64,000 nucleotides of DNA from Alphaproteobacteria bacterium (GTDB lineage: Bacteria > Pseudomonadota > Alphaproteobacteria > SHVP01). Of this stretch, positions 53,391 to 61,515 are shown in pieces. The notes beneath the pieces are model-generated. The model was not told where the DNA came from and ran no database searches. It saw only the letters and a program-made list of their open reading frames with translations. Location of the stretch: positions 1-64,000 of the forward strand of contig VGES01000009.1 of the NCBI GenBank assembly GCA_016869765.1, in the 5' to 3' direction. Position numbers and translations under genes: made by a program. The first letter of the stretch is position 1. Every line of letters begins with the position of its first letter.

Positions 53391-54248
53391 TTAGCGGAGA
53401 AACGCGAAAAGAAGGGGCAGCGGCATCGTTCCGCCGGCAGCAATCGCGAGGGCCAGGGCCGCTAGCGACAGGGCCGCGCCGGCCAACAGGAGCGCGAAGG
53501 TCCTGGCCAGCGCCGCGAGCGGAGCACCGCCGGTCGGCAAGAGCACAAAACGATCGGTCAGAAGAACCAGCAAGAGGACGACCAGCGGGACGGCAAACTC
53601 GCGTTCTTCGATCCCGAGAAACGCCATCGACGCCAGGAGGGGCGTTTGAACGCCGGAGTTGAACGCAAATCCTGGAGATTCTCGCCAAGCCAGCGACCCG
53701 ATCGTGGCCCCGGCGGATACGGCGACCAGCTGCCAGGCCATCTCGGCCACCTTCGGTTCGCCCGAAGCGAGAGCCACAAGGCCGAGGCCCGCGGCAGCAA
53801 CCGTGGCTTGGGCCGGATTGTCGGCAGAGCTCGAATCGGTCTCGGTGTGGGCGATCGCGACGATCGCGATCAGCGCGATGACGATGCCAGCGACGACGAC
53901 CGTCGTGATTTGGGACCAGGATCCCAGCGATCGGCTGACCACCCACAGGCCAGCGAGAACGGGAAACGCCACCAGGAGGCCACGGCGCAGGAAACCGATG
54001 TTCTTGAACACCGTGTCGGCGGCAAGCCCGAGGACGAGGCCGGCGGCGCCGACCGCCAATATCCGACCGGGTAAGTCGCTGGGAGGCCAGGCTGGCAGCC
54101 CCCAGTGGTAGAGGCCTGACGCGAGAAAACTTGCGGGCGCGGCGAGGCCCGCCACGGGGCGGGTCCAAGGCACGAGGCGCAAGACCAACCCGAGAACCGC
54201 GGCCAAGCCGGCGAGCGCAACGAGTTGCCACCAGGGGTCGTCGAGCAC
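53391..54248 (-). CDS. Integral membrane protein
   Basis: 285 residues with about eight to ten hydrophobic helices and short loops; a polar loop (about 140-160, HTETDSSSADNP) and an Arg-rich segment (FLRRG, LRLVPWTRP) help orient it. No family motif is recognised. It ends in LLFAFLR. It is on the same strand as the 79-residue membrane protein upstream but is separated from it by an intrinsic terminator, so it needs its own promoter, which I could not find. Confidence 0.7.
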   Translation of the reverse strand: MLDDPWWQLVALAGLAAVLGLVLRLVPWTRPVAGLAAPASFLASGLYHWGLPAWPPSDLPGRILAVGAAGLVLGLAADTVFKNIGFLRRGLLVAFPVLAGLWVVSRSLGSWSQITTVVVAGIVIALIAIVAIAHTETDSSSADNPAQATVAAAGLGLVALASGEPKVAEMAWQLVAVSAGATIGSLAWRESPGFAFNSGVQTPLLASMAFLGIEEREFAVPLVVLLLVLLTDRFVLLPTGGAPLAALARTFALLLAGAALSLAALALAIAAGGTMPLPLLFAFLR

Positions 54249-54251
54249 GAC

Positions 54252-54289
54252 AGAAAAACAAAACCCGGGCCCTACCGGAGCCCGGGTTT
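54252..54289 (-). terminator. Intrinsic terminator of the 79-residue membrane protein gene
   Basis: Read on the minus strand: a perfect 10-bp stem AAACCCGGGC/GCCCGGGTTT (54280-54289 with 54261-54270) followed by TGTTTTTCTG. It lies 20 nt past the stop of the gene at 54309-54548. Confidence 0.9.
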
Positions 54290-54308
54290 GCTATCAAACG
54301 TCTGACGG

Positions 54309-54548
54309 TTAACGCCGCGTGGCGGCGTTAAACAGGTAGATGATGATCACTAGGCCGATCAGTCCGACAAGTCCGGCACCGCCCAGCTCGGTGATCAGGG
54401 TCAGCAGGTTCTTCACGATTGCGCCACCTAAGAACGGTGTGTTCAACCCGAATAAGACCTGAAGCACCAACGCGAGCGGGATCAACGCAATCATGATCGT
54501 AATGAGCTGCCCGATCCACCCTCTTACCGTTTCAAGCCACTGAGGCAT
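54309..54548 (-). CDS. Small two-helix membrane protein
   Basis: 79 residues, hydrophobic throughout: helix 1 about 11-35 and helix 2 about 50-73, joined by a Gly-rich turn (FGLNTPFLGGAIVKN), ending in ATRR. The ribosome site AAGGGGGAA precedes the ATG. It is a free-standing gene with a structured 200-nt upstream region and its own terminator, an unusual investment for a small protein. The family is unknown; it could be a pore-forming, regulatory or stress-membrane peptide. Confidence 0.72.
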   Translation of the reverse strand: MPQWLETVRGWIGQLITIMIALIPLALVLQVLFGLNTPFLGGAIVKNLLTLITELGGAGLVGLIGLVIIIYLFNAATRR

Positions 54549-54565
54549 GTTTCCCCCTTAAGCAT

Positions 54566-54681
54566 TTGAGAACAAACGACGGCAAAGGTTCTCAAGGGAC
54601 TATTCTGCACTGTTTAACGAACCTGTCTACTAGATTTAGACAAGGGGACACAATCCCTAGATTTCCTAGTATTTTCTAGGG
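54566..54681 (-). promoter_or_regulatory. Structured, CTAG-rich upstream region of the small membrane protein gene
   Basis: The 200-nt gap is markedly A/T-rich against the surroundings. It contains an 8-bp perfect inverted repeat TTGAGAAC/GTTCTCAA (54566-54573, 54588-54595), a 7-bp inverted repeat CCCTAGA/TCTAGGG with a 13-nt spacer (54655-54661, 54675-54681), direct repeats CTAGATTT (54630-54637, 54657-54664) and four CTAG tetramers within 50 bp. Operators, a leader hairpin or promoter elements are all possible; no consensus -35/-10 pair is clear. Confidence 0.5.
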
Positions 54682-54748
54682 GTTTACGCCGAGCCCGACG
54701 CGCCGCTGGATCACGAGTTCGAGATCGTTGGCGAGCGGAACCGGGTGG

Positions 54749-56002
54749 TCAAATCACGAGTTCGGGATCGGGATAGTCGTCGACGAAGCGATCGCCGGTC
54801 TTCAATCCAAAGGCCCATTTGCCGTAAGGCGTGCTCGCGCGCTCCCACTGGAGCGAGCTATGCGAGGCCATGGCGCGGACGTCACGATAGTGGCGCTGGA
54901 CCGAATTGTGTCCGGTCTGGCCGCCGGCCCCCATGGTTTCGGCAAGACGGCGGACCGATTGGACGCAAGTCCGCGCCAAGTACGCGATGTCGCGACGCTG
55001 GGTCAGGCGCTTGATTCCGGTCAGCCGGCGTCCGGCGACCCCGTGTTCGTGAAGCTCCCGCATGAATTCGGCGGTGAGCAGTTCGACGGCGCGAATCTCG
55101 GCGGCCGACTCCGAAACCCGTGTCTGAACCGGCAGGAGTTCCGCGATCGCCTCGCCCGAGACTCGACCAATGCGGCCCGAGGTTTGTTCGAGATAGTCGT
55201 TCAGGGCTCCCCAGGCCGCTCCCAACAACGGCCCGAGCAGTCCGGTCCAGAAGTACTGAGTCATCTCGACCCGATAGATATAACTCTTGTGCAGTGCAGC
55301 GCCCGGCGGATCGGCACTCTGCAGATCGCCTGTCAGGACCGTGCGATGGCTCGGCACGAACTGGTTCTCGACCTTGATGTCCTTGCTGCCGGTGCCCTTT
55401 AGGCCGGCGGCATACCAGTTGTCGATGATCGTGTATTGCGTCGGATGCAGCAGGAACATGCGGAACTGGGTGGGGGTCGGGTCGTTGGGGTCACGTTTGT
55501 CGTCGATCTTTGCACCGACGATGCTCCAGTCGGCGTGGTCGACACCGCTCGAAAAGCGCCAAAGCCCGCTCAGCAGGTAACCGCCCTCGACCGGGATGGC
55601 GTTGGCTCCGCCACCGCCCGCAAACCCCGTGGAGATGATCGCGTCAGGCTTCTGGCCGAACGCCTCTTCCTGGGCTTGGCCCGGAAAACGGCCGAGAATC
55701 CAGGTGTGGTGAAACACCACCGTCGAAATCCAAGCCGTCGAGCCACACGCGAGCGCCAGCTCCCGCCCGATGTCGATGTGCACGCCCCAATCCATTTCAT
55801 AGCCGCCGAAGCGGGCCGGGGTGTAGTACTTGTGGAGGCCGGCCGCGCGCAGGTCGGCAATGGTCGCTTCGGACATCGAGCGCCGTTCCTCGGTTTCCGT
55901 CGTGCGCTCGCGCAGGACGGGCAGCAAGTCGCGGGCGCGTGCCGCCAATTCATGCGGCGTCGGCCGCGACATTGCCAGCGGATGGCAGGCGAGAGTGGTC
56001 AT
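54749..56002 (-). CDS. HsaA-like flavin-dependent monooxygenase, oxygenase component (1)
   Basis: 417 residues from ATG 56002. An acyl-CoA-dehydrogenase-type fold of the group D monooxygenases is shown by LRAAGLHKYYTPARFGGYEMDW, LACGSTAWISTVVFHHTWILGRFP, GGYLLSGLWRFSSGVDHADW, WYAAGLKGTGSKDIKV and AGGQTGHNSVQRHYRDVRAMASH. The last segment carries the flavin and substrate His of this family. It uses reduced FMN or FAD from a partner reductase to hydroxylate an aromatic or polyketide-like substrate. It overlaps the second oxygenase by ATGA, with the reductase upstream in the same operon. Confidence 0.9.
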   Translation of the reverse strand: MTTLACHPLAMSRPTPHELAARARDLLPVLRERTTETEERRSMSEATIADLRAAGLHKYYTPARFGGYEMDWGVHIDIGRELALACGSTAWISTVVFHHTWILGRFPGQAQEEAFGQKPDAIISTGFAGGGGANAIPVEGGYLLSGLWRFSSGVDHADWSIVGAKIDDKRDPNDPTPTQFRMFLLHPTQYTIIDNWYAAGLKGTGSKDIKVENQFVPSHRTVLTGDLQSADPPGAALHKSYIYRVEMTQYFWTGLLGPLLGAAWGALNDYLEQTSGRIGRVSGEAIAELLPVQTRVSESAAEIRAVELLTAEFMRELHEHGVAGRRLTGIKRLTQRRDIAYLARTCVQSVRRLAETMGAGGQTGHNSVQRHYRDVRAMASHSSLQWERASTPYGKWAFGLKTGDRFVDDYPDPELVI

Positions 56003-57288
56003 CCCCGCGTTCCCGTCAAACCGCAGCCGTCGCTCGGGAATCCGACCGGCACGCTGAACCTCTGGCCGGCGCGGTCGATCGAGGCATCGCCGCTGGGCCG
56101 GCCGAGCGCCCAGCTGCCATAGAGGGCCATCGCCTTGTCCCAGGCGACGCCGCCATGCGCCGTCATGGCACAAATGTCGCGAAAGTGTCGGTGAACCGGG
56201 TTGTGGCCGGTTTGGCCCGAGGCGCCCATCATCGCGGACAGGCGGTCCACCGCCTCGCGGCAGACTTTGGCGATGTAGGTGAGATCGCGCCGCATCTCGG
56301 CCCGTTGGGCCCCCTCGATCGCACGACCGCGAGAACCCAGGTCATGAAGCGCCCGGATCATCGCTTGCCCCATGAGGTCAGCGGACCGGATCTCCGCCGC
56401 ACTCTGGGCCACGGCCGCCTGCACGTGCATTTGCTCGACCACCGCCTCGCCATAGGTCTGGCCACGCCGCGGCTTGGTCGCTTCGACGTAATCCGTGAAC
56501 CCGCCCTTGGCGGCCCCGAGGATGGGACCGAGCAACAGCGTCATGAAATAGAGCGTCATCTCGACGCCGTAGATGTAGCTCGGATGGACGCTCGCTCCGG
56601 GCGGGTTGGCGCCGCTGATATCGCTCGCCAGGGCGGTTCGGTGTTTGGGAACGAACTGGTCGGTCACTTTGACGTCGTGACTCCCGGTGCCCTTGAGGCC
56701 AGCCGCATGCCAGTTGTCGATGATTTCGAATTGTCGGCGGTCCAGGACGCACATCAATCGCGGGGCGGTCCGGCTGGGGATCGAACCCTCGGCATCGAAA
56801 ATGGCCCCGACGATCGCGAAGTCGGCGTGGGCCGAGCCGCTGCAGAACCGCCACAGGCCGGATACGCGAAACCCGCCGGGAACTGCGACCGCCCGGCTAC
56901 CGCCCTGGGCGCCCGTCGAAACGATGCAATCGGGGTTGGCGCCGAAGGCGTCGTCCTGCGTCTCCTTCGGGAAACGCCCGAGAATCCACGTGTGCGAACA
57001 GACCACGGAGGACACCCAACCGGTCGAGCCGCAACCGCGGGCGAGTTCCTCGGCGACGTCGACATGGGCGCCCCAGTCGGCCTCGAAGCCGCCGTAGCGC
57101 CGCGGCGTGAATATCTTGTGCAGTCCGGCCGCCTTGAGATCGGCGACGGTCTCGGGCGGCAGATGACGGCGCTGCTCGGTATCGACGGCGCGCGTCCGCA
57201 GTGCCGGGATCAGGGCCCGGGCACGCCCGCGCAACGTCTGACGCAAGGTATCGCGCTCTGAGGACGTCCTGCCCGGGTTGCTTTCCAT
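55999..57288 (-). CDS. HsaA-like flavin-dependent monooxygenase, oxygenase component (2)
   Basis: 429 residues from ATG 57288; a TTG/ATG extension upstream to 57348 would overlap the reductase. It parallels the first oxygenase: LKAAGLHKIFTPRRYGGFEADW, RGCGSTGWVSSVVCSHTWILGRFP, GFRVSGLWRFCSGSAHADF, WHAAGLKGTGSHDVKV and ASGQTGHNPVHRHFRDICAM. Two oxygenases in tandem suggest either a heteromeric enzyme or two successive steps. One nucleotide separates it from the reductase gene. Confidence 0.9.
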   Translation of the reverse strand: MESNPGRTSSERDTLRQTLRGRARALIPALRTRAVDTEQRRHLPPETVADLKAAGLHKIFTPRRYGGFEADWGAHVDVAEELARGCGSTGWVSSVVCSHTWILGRFPKETQDDAFGANPDCIVSTGAQGGSRAVAVPGGFRVSGLWRFCSGSAHADFAIVGAIFDAEGSIPSRTAPRLMCVLDRRQFEIIDNWHAAGLKGTGSHDVKVTDQFVPKHRTALASDISGANPPGASVHPSYIYGVEMTLYFMTLLLGPILGAAKGGFTDYVEATKPRRGQTYGEAVVEQMHVQAAVAQSAAEIRSADLMGQAMIRALHDLGSRGRAIEGAQRAEMRRDLTYIAKVCREAVDRLSAMMGASGQTGHNPVHRHFRDICAMTAHGGVAWDKAMALYGSWALGRPSGDASIDRAGQRFSVPVGFPSDGCGLTGTRG

Positions 57289-57289
57289 C

Positions 57290-57844
57290 CTAATCGGCCA
57301 GTCGTCGGTACTGACCGGAATGGAAGAGCAGGGGGGCGAGGGCGGCACTGGCGTAGCGCTCGACCACGCCCACGATGATCACGTGGTCACCGCCCGGGTA
57401 GCGCGCCATCACGGCGCATTCCATGTGGGCGACGCACCCCTCGATCAATGGCGCCTCCGAGGTGCCCTTGAGGACCGGTACGCCGGCGAAACGATCGCCG
57501 TCGCTGCGCGCGAACTGACGTGCGATCGTCTCCTGATCCGAAGCCAGCACGTTGACGGCAAAGGGCTGGCCTTGGTCGAATAGGGCGGAGCTGTTGGCGG
57601 CGGTGGCGACGCTCCAGAGAATGAGCGGCGGGTCGAGCGACACCGAGCTAAAGGAGTTGATCGTGACTCCGACCGGGCGACGGTCCTGGGCGATCGTCGT
57701 GATCACGGCCACGCCAGTGGCAAACTGCCCCAGCATGTTGCGGTATCGTCGCTTGTCGGCATCCGACGCTCCCGGGCCGATCGAGGTCGAACGGACCATC
57801 GATGCCTCAGCCGCGTCTCTAAACACTGCACCCTGTTTCGACAT
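57290..57844 (-). CDS. Flavin reductase (HsaB/HpaC-type)
   Basis: 184 residues from ATG 57844, or about 169 from ATG 57799. YRNMLGQFATGVAVITTI, VGVTINSFSSVSLDPPLILWSVA, FAVNVLASDQETIARQFA, GCVAHMECAVMARYPGGDHVIIVGVVE are the flavin-reductase-like FMN-binding barrel motifs. It supplies reduced flavin to the oxygenases encoded immediately downstream. It heads the operon and is divergent from the IclR gene. Confidence 0.92.
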   Translation of the reverse strand: MSKQGAVFRDAAEASMVRSTSIGPGASDADKRRYRNMLGQFATGVAVITTIAQDRRPVGVTINSFSSVSLDPPLILWSVATAANSSALFDQGQPFAVNVLASDQETIARQFARSDGDRFAGVPVLKGTSEAPLIEGCVAHMECAVMARYPGGDHVIIVGVVERYASAALAPLLFHSGQYRRLAD

Positions 57845-57925
57845 CCTCGACGAGCCGCGACGCCTCGGGCTTGCCTTGCCGAGGCGGCTGATTCTCCATG
57901 GCCACCGAACGTCCCCTCAATGCGT

Positions 57926-57964
57926 TCAGCCTAGCATGTTCGCACCGTGGGCATGCTAGGCTGA
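57926..57964. promoter_or_regulatory. Perfect 13-bp inverted repeat: candidate IclR operator
   Basis: TCAGCCTAGCATG (57926-57938) and CATGCTAGGCTGA (57952-57964) are exact reverse complements with a 13-nt spacer. It lies between the divergent flavin reductase (start 57844) and IclR (start 58020) genes. Each arm contains a GCTAGG-type element resembling alphaproteobacterial -10 sequences, so the site could hold both promoters as well as the regulator. Confidence 0.7.
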
Positions 57965-58019
57965 CGACGGCAGGGATTTGCCGCGCCATCCGACCTGGAG
58001 TGGCCCGAGAACGGCTCAA

Positions 58020-58811
58020 ATGAGCGATTTCCGACCAGTTCGATCTCTCGTTCGTGGACTGGATATTCTGTCGGCGGTCAACCGCCGCGCTGGGGCGAGC
58101 GTCTCCGAAGTGGCCGAAGACACCAGTCTCTCGCGAGGCACGGCCTACCGAATGCTCGAGACGTTGCGGGAGGCGGGCTATCTGTTCCGCGAGGGCTCCG
58201 ATGGCCGCTACCGCTTGACCATTCGTGTCCGTGGGTTGAGCGACGGCTTCAGCGACGAAAGCTGGGTGCCGCGAATCGCCAAGCCGCTGATCGAACAGCT
58301 GTGCCGCGAGCTGGTGTGGCCGATTGCGGTAGCCACGTGTTACGGCATCAACATGTTGGTCCGCGAAACGACGGACAAGAGTTCGCCGCTGGCTCTGCGT
58401 CGATACTCGGGTGGCTTTCGCGTGCCGTTGCTCGGCAGCTCTTCGGGAAGGGTCTATCTCGCGTTTTGCAGCGCCGAGCAACGCGAGACTCTCCTCGAAG
58501 TCTTAGCACGCTCGGATGCGCATCCCTCCGATGCGCTCGCCCGCAATCGTGCGACGGTCGACAAAATCCTGGGCGAGGTCCGGAGCAACCGCTTTGCTGT
58601 CACCTCGCGACCGGATCTCAACGACACGTCGCTGGCTGTGCCCGTGTTTTCGGGCGGACGTGTTTTCGCGGCGGTCGTCCTTCGCTACATCGATTCGGCG
58701 ATGTCGGCCAACGACGCGATCACCAAATACCTGGCGCCGCTCCGCGCGACGGCCGAACGTATCGGGCAGGAGTTTCAGCTTTCTAACCCCGAGGAGACCC
58801 GCCCGACCTAG
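58020..58811 (+). CDS. IclR-family transcriptional regulator
   Basis: 263 residues from ATG 58020. An N-terminal winged HTH (RSLVRGLDILSAVNRRAGASVSEVAEDTSLSRGTAYRMLETLREAGYL) is followed by the IclR ligand-binding domain (GFRVPLLGSSSGRVYLAF, NDTSLAVPVFSGGRVFAAVVLRY). The layout is that of MhpR-like aromatic-pathway regulators. It most likely controls the divergent two-component monooxygenase operon through the inverted repeat at 57926-57964. Its stop overlaps the convergent PG-binding gene by 4 nt. Confidence 0.93.
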   Translation: MSDFRPVRSLVRGLDILSAVNRRAGASVSEVAEDTSLSRGTAYRMLETLREAGYLFREGSDGRYRLTIRVRGLSDGFSDESWVPRIAKPLIEQLCRELVWPIAVATCYGINMLVRETTDKSSPLALRRYSGGFRVPLLGSSSGRVYLAFCSAEQRETLLEVLARSDAHPSDALARNRATVDKILGEVRSNRFAVTSRPDLNDTSLAVPVFSGGRVFAAVVLRYIDSAMSANDAITKYLAPLRATAERIGQEFQLSNPEETRPT

Positions 58812-60547
58812 CGAGGGGCGTCGTCGAACTCCTGGAGGGTCGCGGCCAACTTGGTCATTGCATTGGCCCGCGCGAAGGCGGCTGAGATGCCCCCCGCGAT
58901 CTGCAACGCTTCGTCCAAGGCCAGCTGTCCCGTCGAACGATTGCCGTTGCGCAGGGCGCTGAGCGCGGCTCCGGCCAAAGCCCAGACACGATCGACGTCC
59001 GTGGCAATTCGCATCGCACTTGCCCGCGCGTCCGACAGGGTCGCGTCGCGCTCGAGCCCAGCCGGTGCGGCCACGGCCACCGCCCAGAGGCCCTGTGTCC
59101 TCAGGGCTGGATCGCTGATCGCGGCGGCGGTGCTTCGGGCTACTGCCAGATCGCCGGCTTCTATCAGTGCGCGGACGATTCGGCTATGGACGAAACCCTT
59201 GGCGTAGGCGAAACGCTCGGTGATCTGCTCGGCCGCGTCTCGGGCCTCGCCCGCGGTGAGAAGCGCGCCGGACCGGTCCCCCAGGCGGGCTTGTCGTAAC
59301 GCGACATCGGCCAGAGTTGCCGAGCGATAACGCGGATCGGTGATCTCCTTAGCCGTGCGTTGGGCGGCACCGAAGTCCTGCGCCTCGGCGAGGTCCAGCG
59401 CAATGGCCTGAAGTGTCGAGCGTCGCAGCGTCTGGTCCTTGATGTCACCCACGACCGCTCGGGCTTCCTCGCGAAGGCCGACCTCGGCGAGCACGGTCGC
59501 CAGTTCCGCGGCCAGGCGTTCCTGGTTCGTCCGCGTTCTTCCCGGGATTGCGAGCAGCGTGCGCAGGCCCTCGACGACGCGCCGGCTCTGGTCCGCCGCG
59601 CCCATACGGAACAGCTCGGCTCCGGTGCGGGCGAGCAGATTGGCGGCGCGAATCTCGTCGCCGCTCGTGCTCATCGTGGCGATCAGATCATCCACCACGG
59701 CTGGTAGGCGATCGCTGCGTCCGAGGCGCGCCTCGGCCAAAGCTACCGCGGCGAGCGCGTCGCTCCTGAGCCATTCGTCGGGGATCGTTTCCGCTAGGAG
59801 ATTGGCTTCGACGAAACGGCCGGTTTCGGCCTGCGCCGAGGCGATACTGCGCAGCCCTGAAATGACCAACCGCGGATCCTCGAGGAAGCGCAGCAGGTCG
59901 AGGGCATCGCCCGATCGCCCGGCGCGGGCCTTCCCCGCCGCGACATCCCCCAACACCCAGTCGCGGAAGCGGGTGTCGGCGATCGCTTTGGCGCTTTCGA
60001 AGGCTTCCTCGAGCAGACAATCGACGCTTGGTCGTCGCAAACACTGCGAGCCGTCCCGTGTCGGATCGGCCACGGGGAGCGACACCTTATCGGCCAAGCG
60101 TCGGGTTCGGTCATCACGGTTGAGAGCGTCGCGCGCGTCGTCGATGGCACGCGTGCGGGTCGTTTCGATGCGGCGCACGAGGCGACTCGCGCGTCCGACC
60201 GATTCGATGTGATTGAGGATCTGACGCGTTGGCTGTCCTTGGATCGGGAGTTGCATCTGAGATTCGTAGAGCCGGATGGCGCGCTCGGTGAGCGGGCCCT
60301 GCCTGCCGTCGATCGCACCATCGTAAAGCCCCAGCTCGGACAGCAGTTCCTGGATGCGGCTCACCAACGTGCGGAACTCGATATCGTCGTCGATGAAGGC
60401 CCGCGGGCCGACGGCCTCGTCCCGGAGCGCGACCGGCGTCCAAGACGATGCCGTCGCCGAGTGGAGACCCACGATGTGCGCTTGGGCGCCGGGACCTGCC
60501 GCGCCCGGTGCCAGCGCCAGCAGCAGCAGACAGGCGAACCGCCTCAT
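58808..60547 (-). CDS. Secreted peptidoglycan-binding, helical-repeat protein
   Basis: 579 residues from ATG 60547, giving a signal peptide (MRRFACLLLLALAPGAAG). A PG_binding_1 domain (about 60-115: RIQELLSELGLYDGAIDGRQGPLT) is followed by some 400 residues of TPR/SEL1-like antiparallel helices rich in A, R, D and E (e.g. LARTGAELFRMGAADQSRRVVEGL). A periplasmic scaffold attached to the wall is likely. The family resembles large alphaproteobacterial repeat proteins of unknown role. It is divergent from the CRP/FNR gene. Confidence 0.82.
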   Translation of the reverse strand: MRRFACLLLLALAPGAAGPGAQAHIVGLHSATASSWTPVALRDEAVGPRAFIDDDIEFRTLVSRIQELLSELGLYDGAIDGRQGPLTERAIRLYESQMQLPIQGQPTRQILNHIESVGRASRLVRRIETTRTRAIDDARDALNRDDRTRRLADKVSLPVADPTRDGSQCLRRPSVDCLLEEAFESAKAIADTRFRDWVLGDVAAGKARAGRSGDALDLLRFLEDPRLVISGLRSIASAQAETGRFVEANLLAETIPDEWLRSDALAAVALAEARLGRSDRLPAVVDDLIATMSTSGDEIRAANLLARTGAELFRMGAADQSRRVVEGLRTLLAIPGRTRTNQERLAAELATVLAEVGLREEARAVVGDIKDQTLRRSTLQAIALDLAEAQDFGAAQRTAKEITDPRYRSATLADVALRQARLGDRSGALLTAGEARDAAEQITERFAYAKGFVHSRIVRALIEAGDLAVARSTAAAISDPALRTQGLWAVAVAAPAGLERDATLSDARASAMRIATDVDRVWALAGAALSALRNGNRSTGQLALDEALQIAGGISAAFARANAMTKLAATLQEFDDAPR

Positions 60548-60601
60548 CGCCCTTCCGATCTCTGGGGTGTGACGGTGTGCTTTGCCCAACATTTTGTTGG
60601 T

Positions 60602-60615
60602 CTATGCTAGCATAG
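60602..60615. promoter_or_regulatory. 14-bp perfect palindrome CTATGCTAGCATAG
   Basis: This is the perfect palindrome in the divergent gap between the PG-binding protein (start 60547) and the CRP/FNR gene (60653). The GCTAGCAT core, 17 nt after TTGCCC (60582-60587; spacer measured to 60605 is 18), could be the -10 of the CRP gene, about 40 nt from its ATG. An autoregulatory CRP/FNR site is also possible, although it lacks the TTGAT-N4-ATCAA pattern. Confidence 0.5.
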
Positions 60616-60652
60616 CGCCCGTTGGGCGTAGGGGATTACGGACGGTTCAGTC

Positions 60653-61402
60653 ATGACCGGCGCAAAGGCACCCGAGCGGTCCCTCGCGGGAATCGCGTTG
60701 TTCGAGGGCCTGCCAGAGGCCGAAGTCGCCGCGGTGGAATCGCGCTGCGCCTGGGCACATTTTGCGCCCGGCGAGCAGATCATCGACCGCGACAGCGACA
60801 ACAAGGACGTGTTCTTCGTGACCGGTGGAACCGTCCGGATCGTCAATTTTTCGACCTCCGGCCGGGAAATCGCCTTTGCCAATATCGAGGCAGGCGGCTT
60901 CTTCGGCGAACTTGCGGCGATTGACGGCCAACGGCGATCGGCGAGTGTGGTGGCCGTGGCCGATTGTGACCTGGCCGCGCTGAGCCCCATGGCATTCACG
61001 CGAATCTTGGTGCGCAATCCGACCGTGGCCATGCGTGTGCTGCAGCGCCTGGCCGGAATCATTCGCGTCGCGGACGATCGAATCATGGATCTCAGCACGC
61101 TTCGGGCGGTGCAGCGCGTCTATGTCGAGCTGTTGCGCCTCACGGCTCCCGACGCGGCGGTGCCCAATCTCTCGGTTATCCGACCGATGTTGAGCCACAG
61201 CGAGATCGCCAGCCGTGCGAGCACGACGCGGGAAACCGTGGCCCGGGTGCTCGGTCAACTCGCGCTCGGCAAGATCGTCGAGCGCAAGGGCAAGGCGCTC
61301 TACATTCGCGATCGCCTGAAGCTCGAACGGCTGGCGGAGTCCACGGCGCCCGAGACCTTTGTTACGCCGCGCCTGCAAGTCGCAGCGCAAGCGGGCGAAT
61401 AG
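60653..61402 (+). CDS. CRP/FNR-family transcriptional regulator
   Basis: 249 residues. The cyclic-nucleotide-binding-like barrel (VFFVTGGTVRIVNFSTSGREIAFANIEAGGFFGELAAIDGQRRSASVVAV) includes the GELA-x7-RSA phosphate-binding signature, so cAMP or a related nucleotide is a plausible effector. The long helix and winged HTH (LSHSEIASRASTTRETVARVLGQLALGKIVERKGKALYI) follow. It lacks the four Fe-S cysteines of FNR. The 14-bp palindrome at 60602 lies just upstream. Confidence 0.94.
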   Translation: MTGAKAPERSLAGIALFEGLPEAEVAAVESRCAWAHFAPGEQIIDRDSDNKDVFFVTGGTVRIVNFSTSGREIAFANIEAGGFFGELAAIDGQRRSASVVAVADCDLAALSPMAFTRILVRNPTVAMRVLQRLAGIIRVADDRIMDLSTLRAVQRVYVELLRLTAPDAAVPNLSVIRPMLSHSEIASRASTTRETVARVLGQLALGKIVERKGKALYIRDRLKLERLAESTAPETFVTPRLQVAAQAGE

Positions 61403-61515
61403 CGAGAGATCATCCTGACGGTCCGCCGGACGCTTGCCCGGGTGACGAGCCCGTACTAAGCATGGCCCTCGCCGCTGCCGACGCCTGCGGTAGCCCGTAA
61501 GGAATTGGCCATTTC

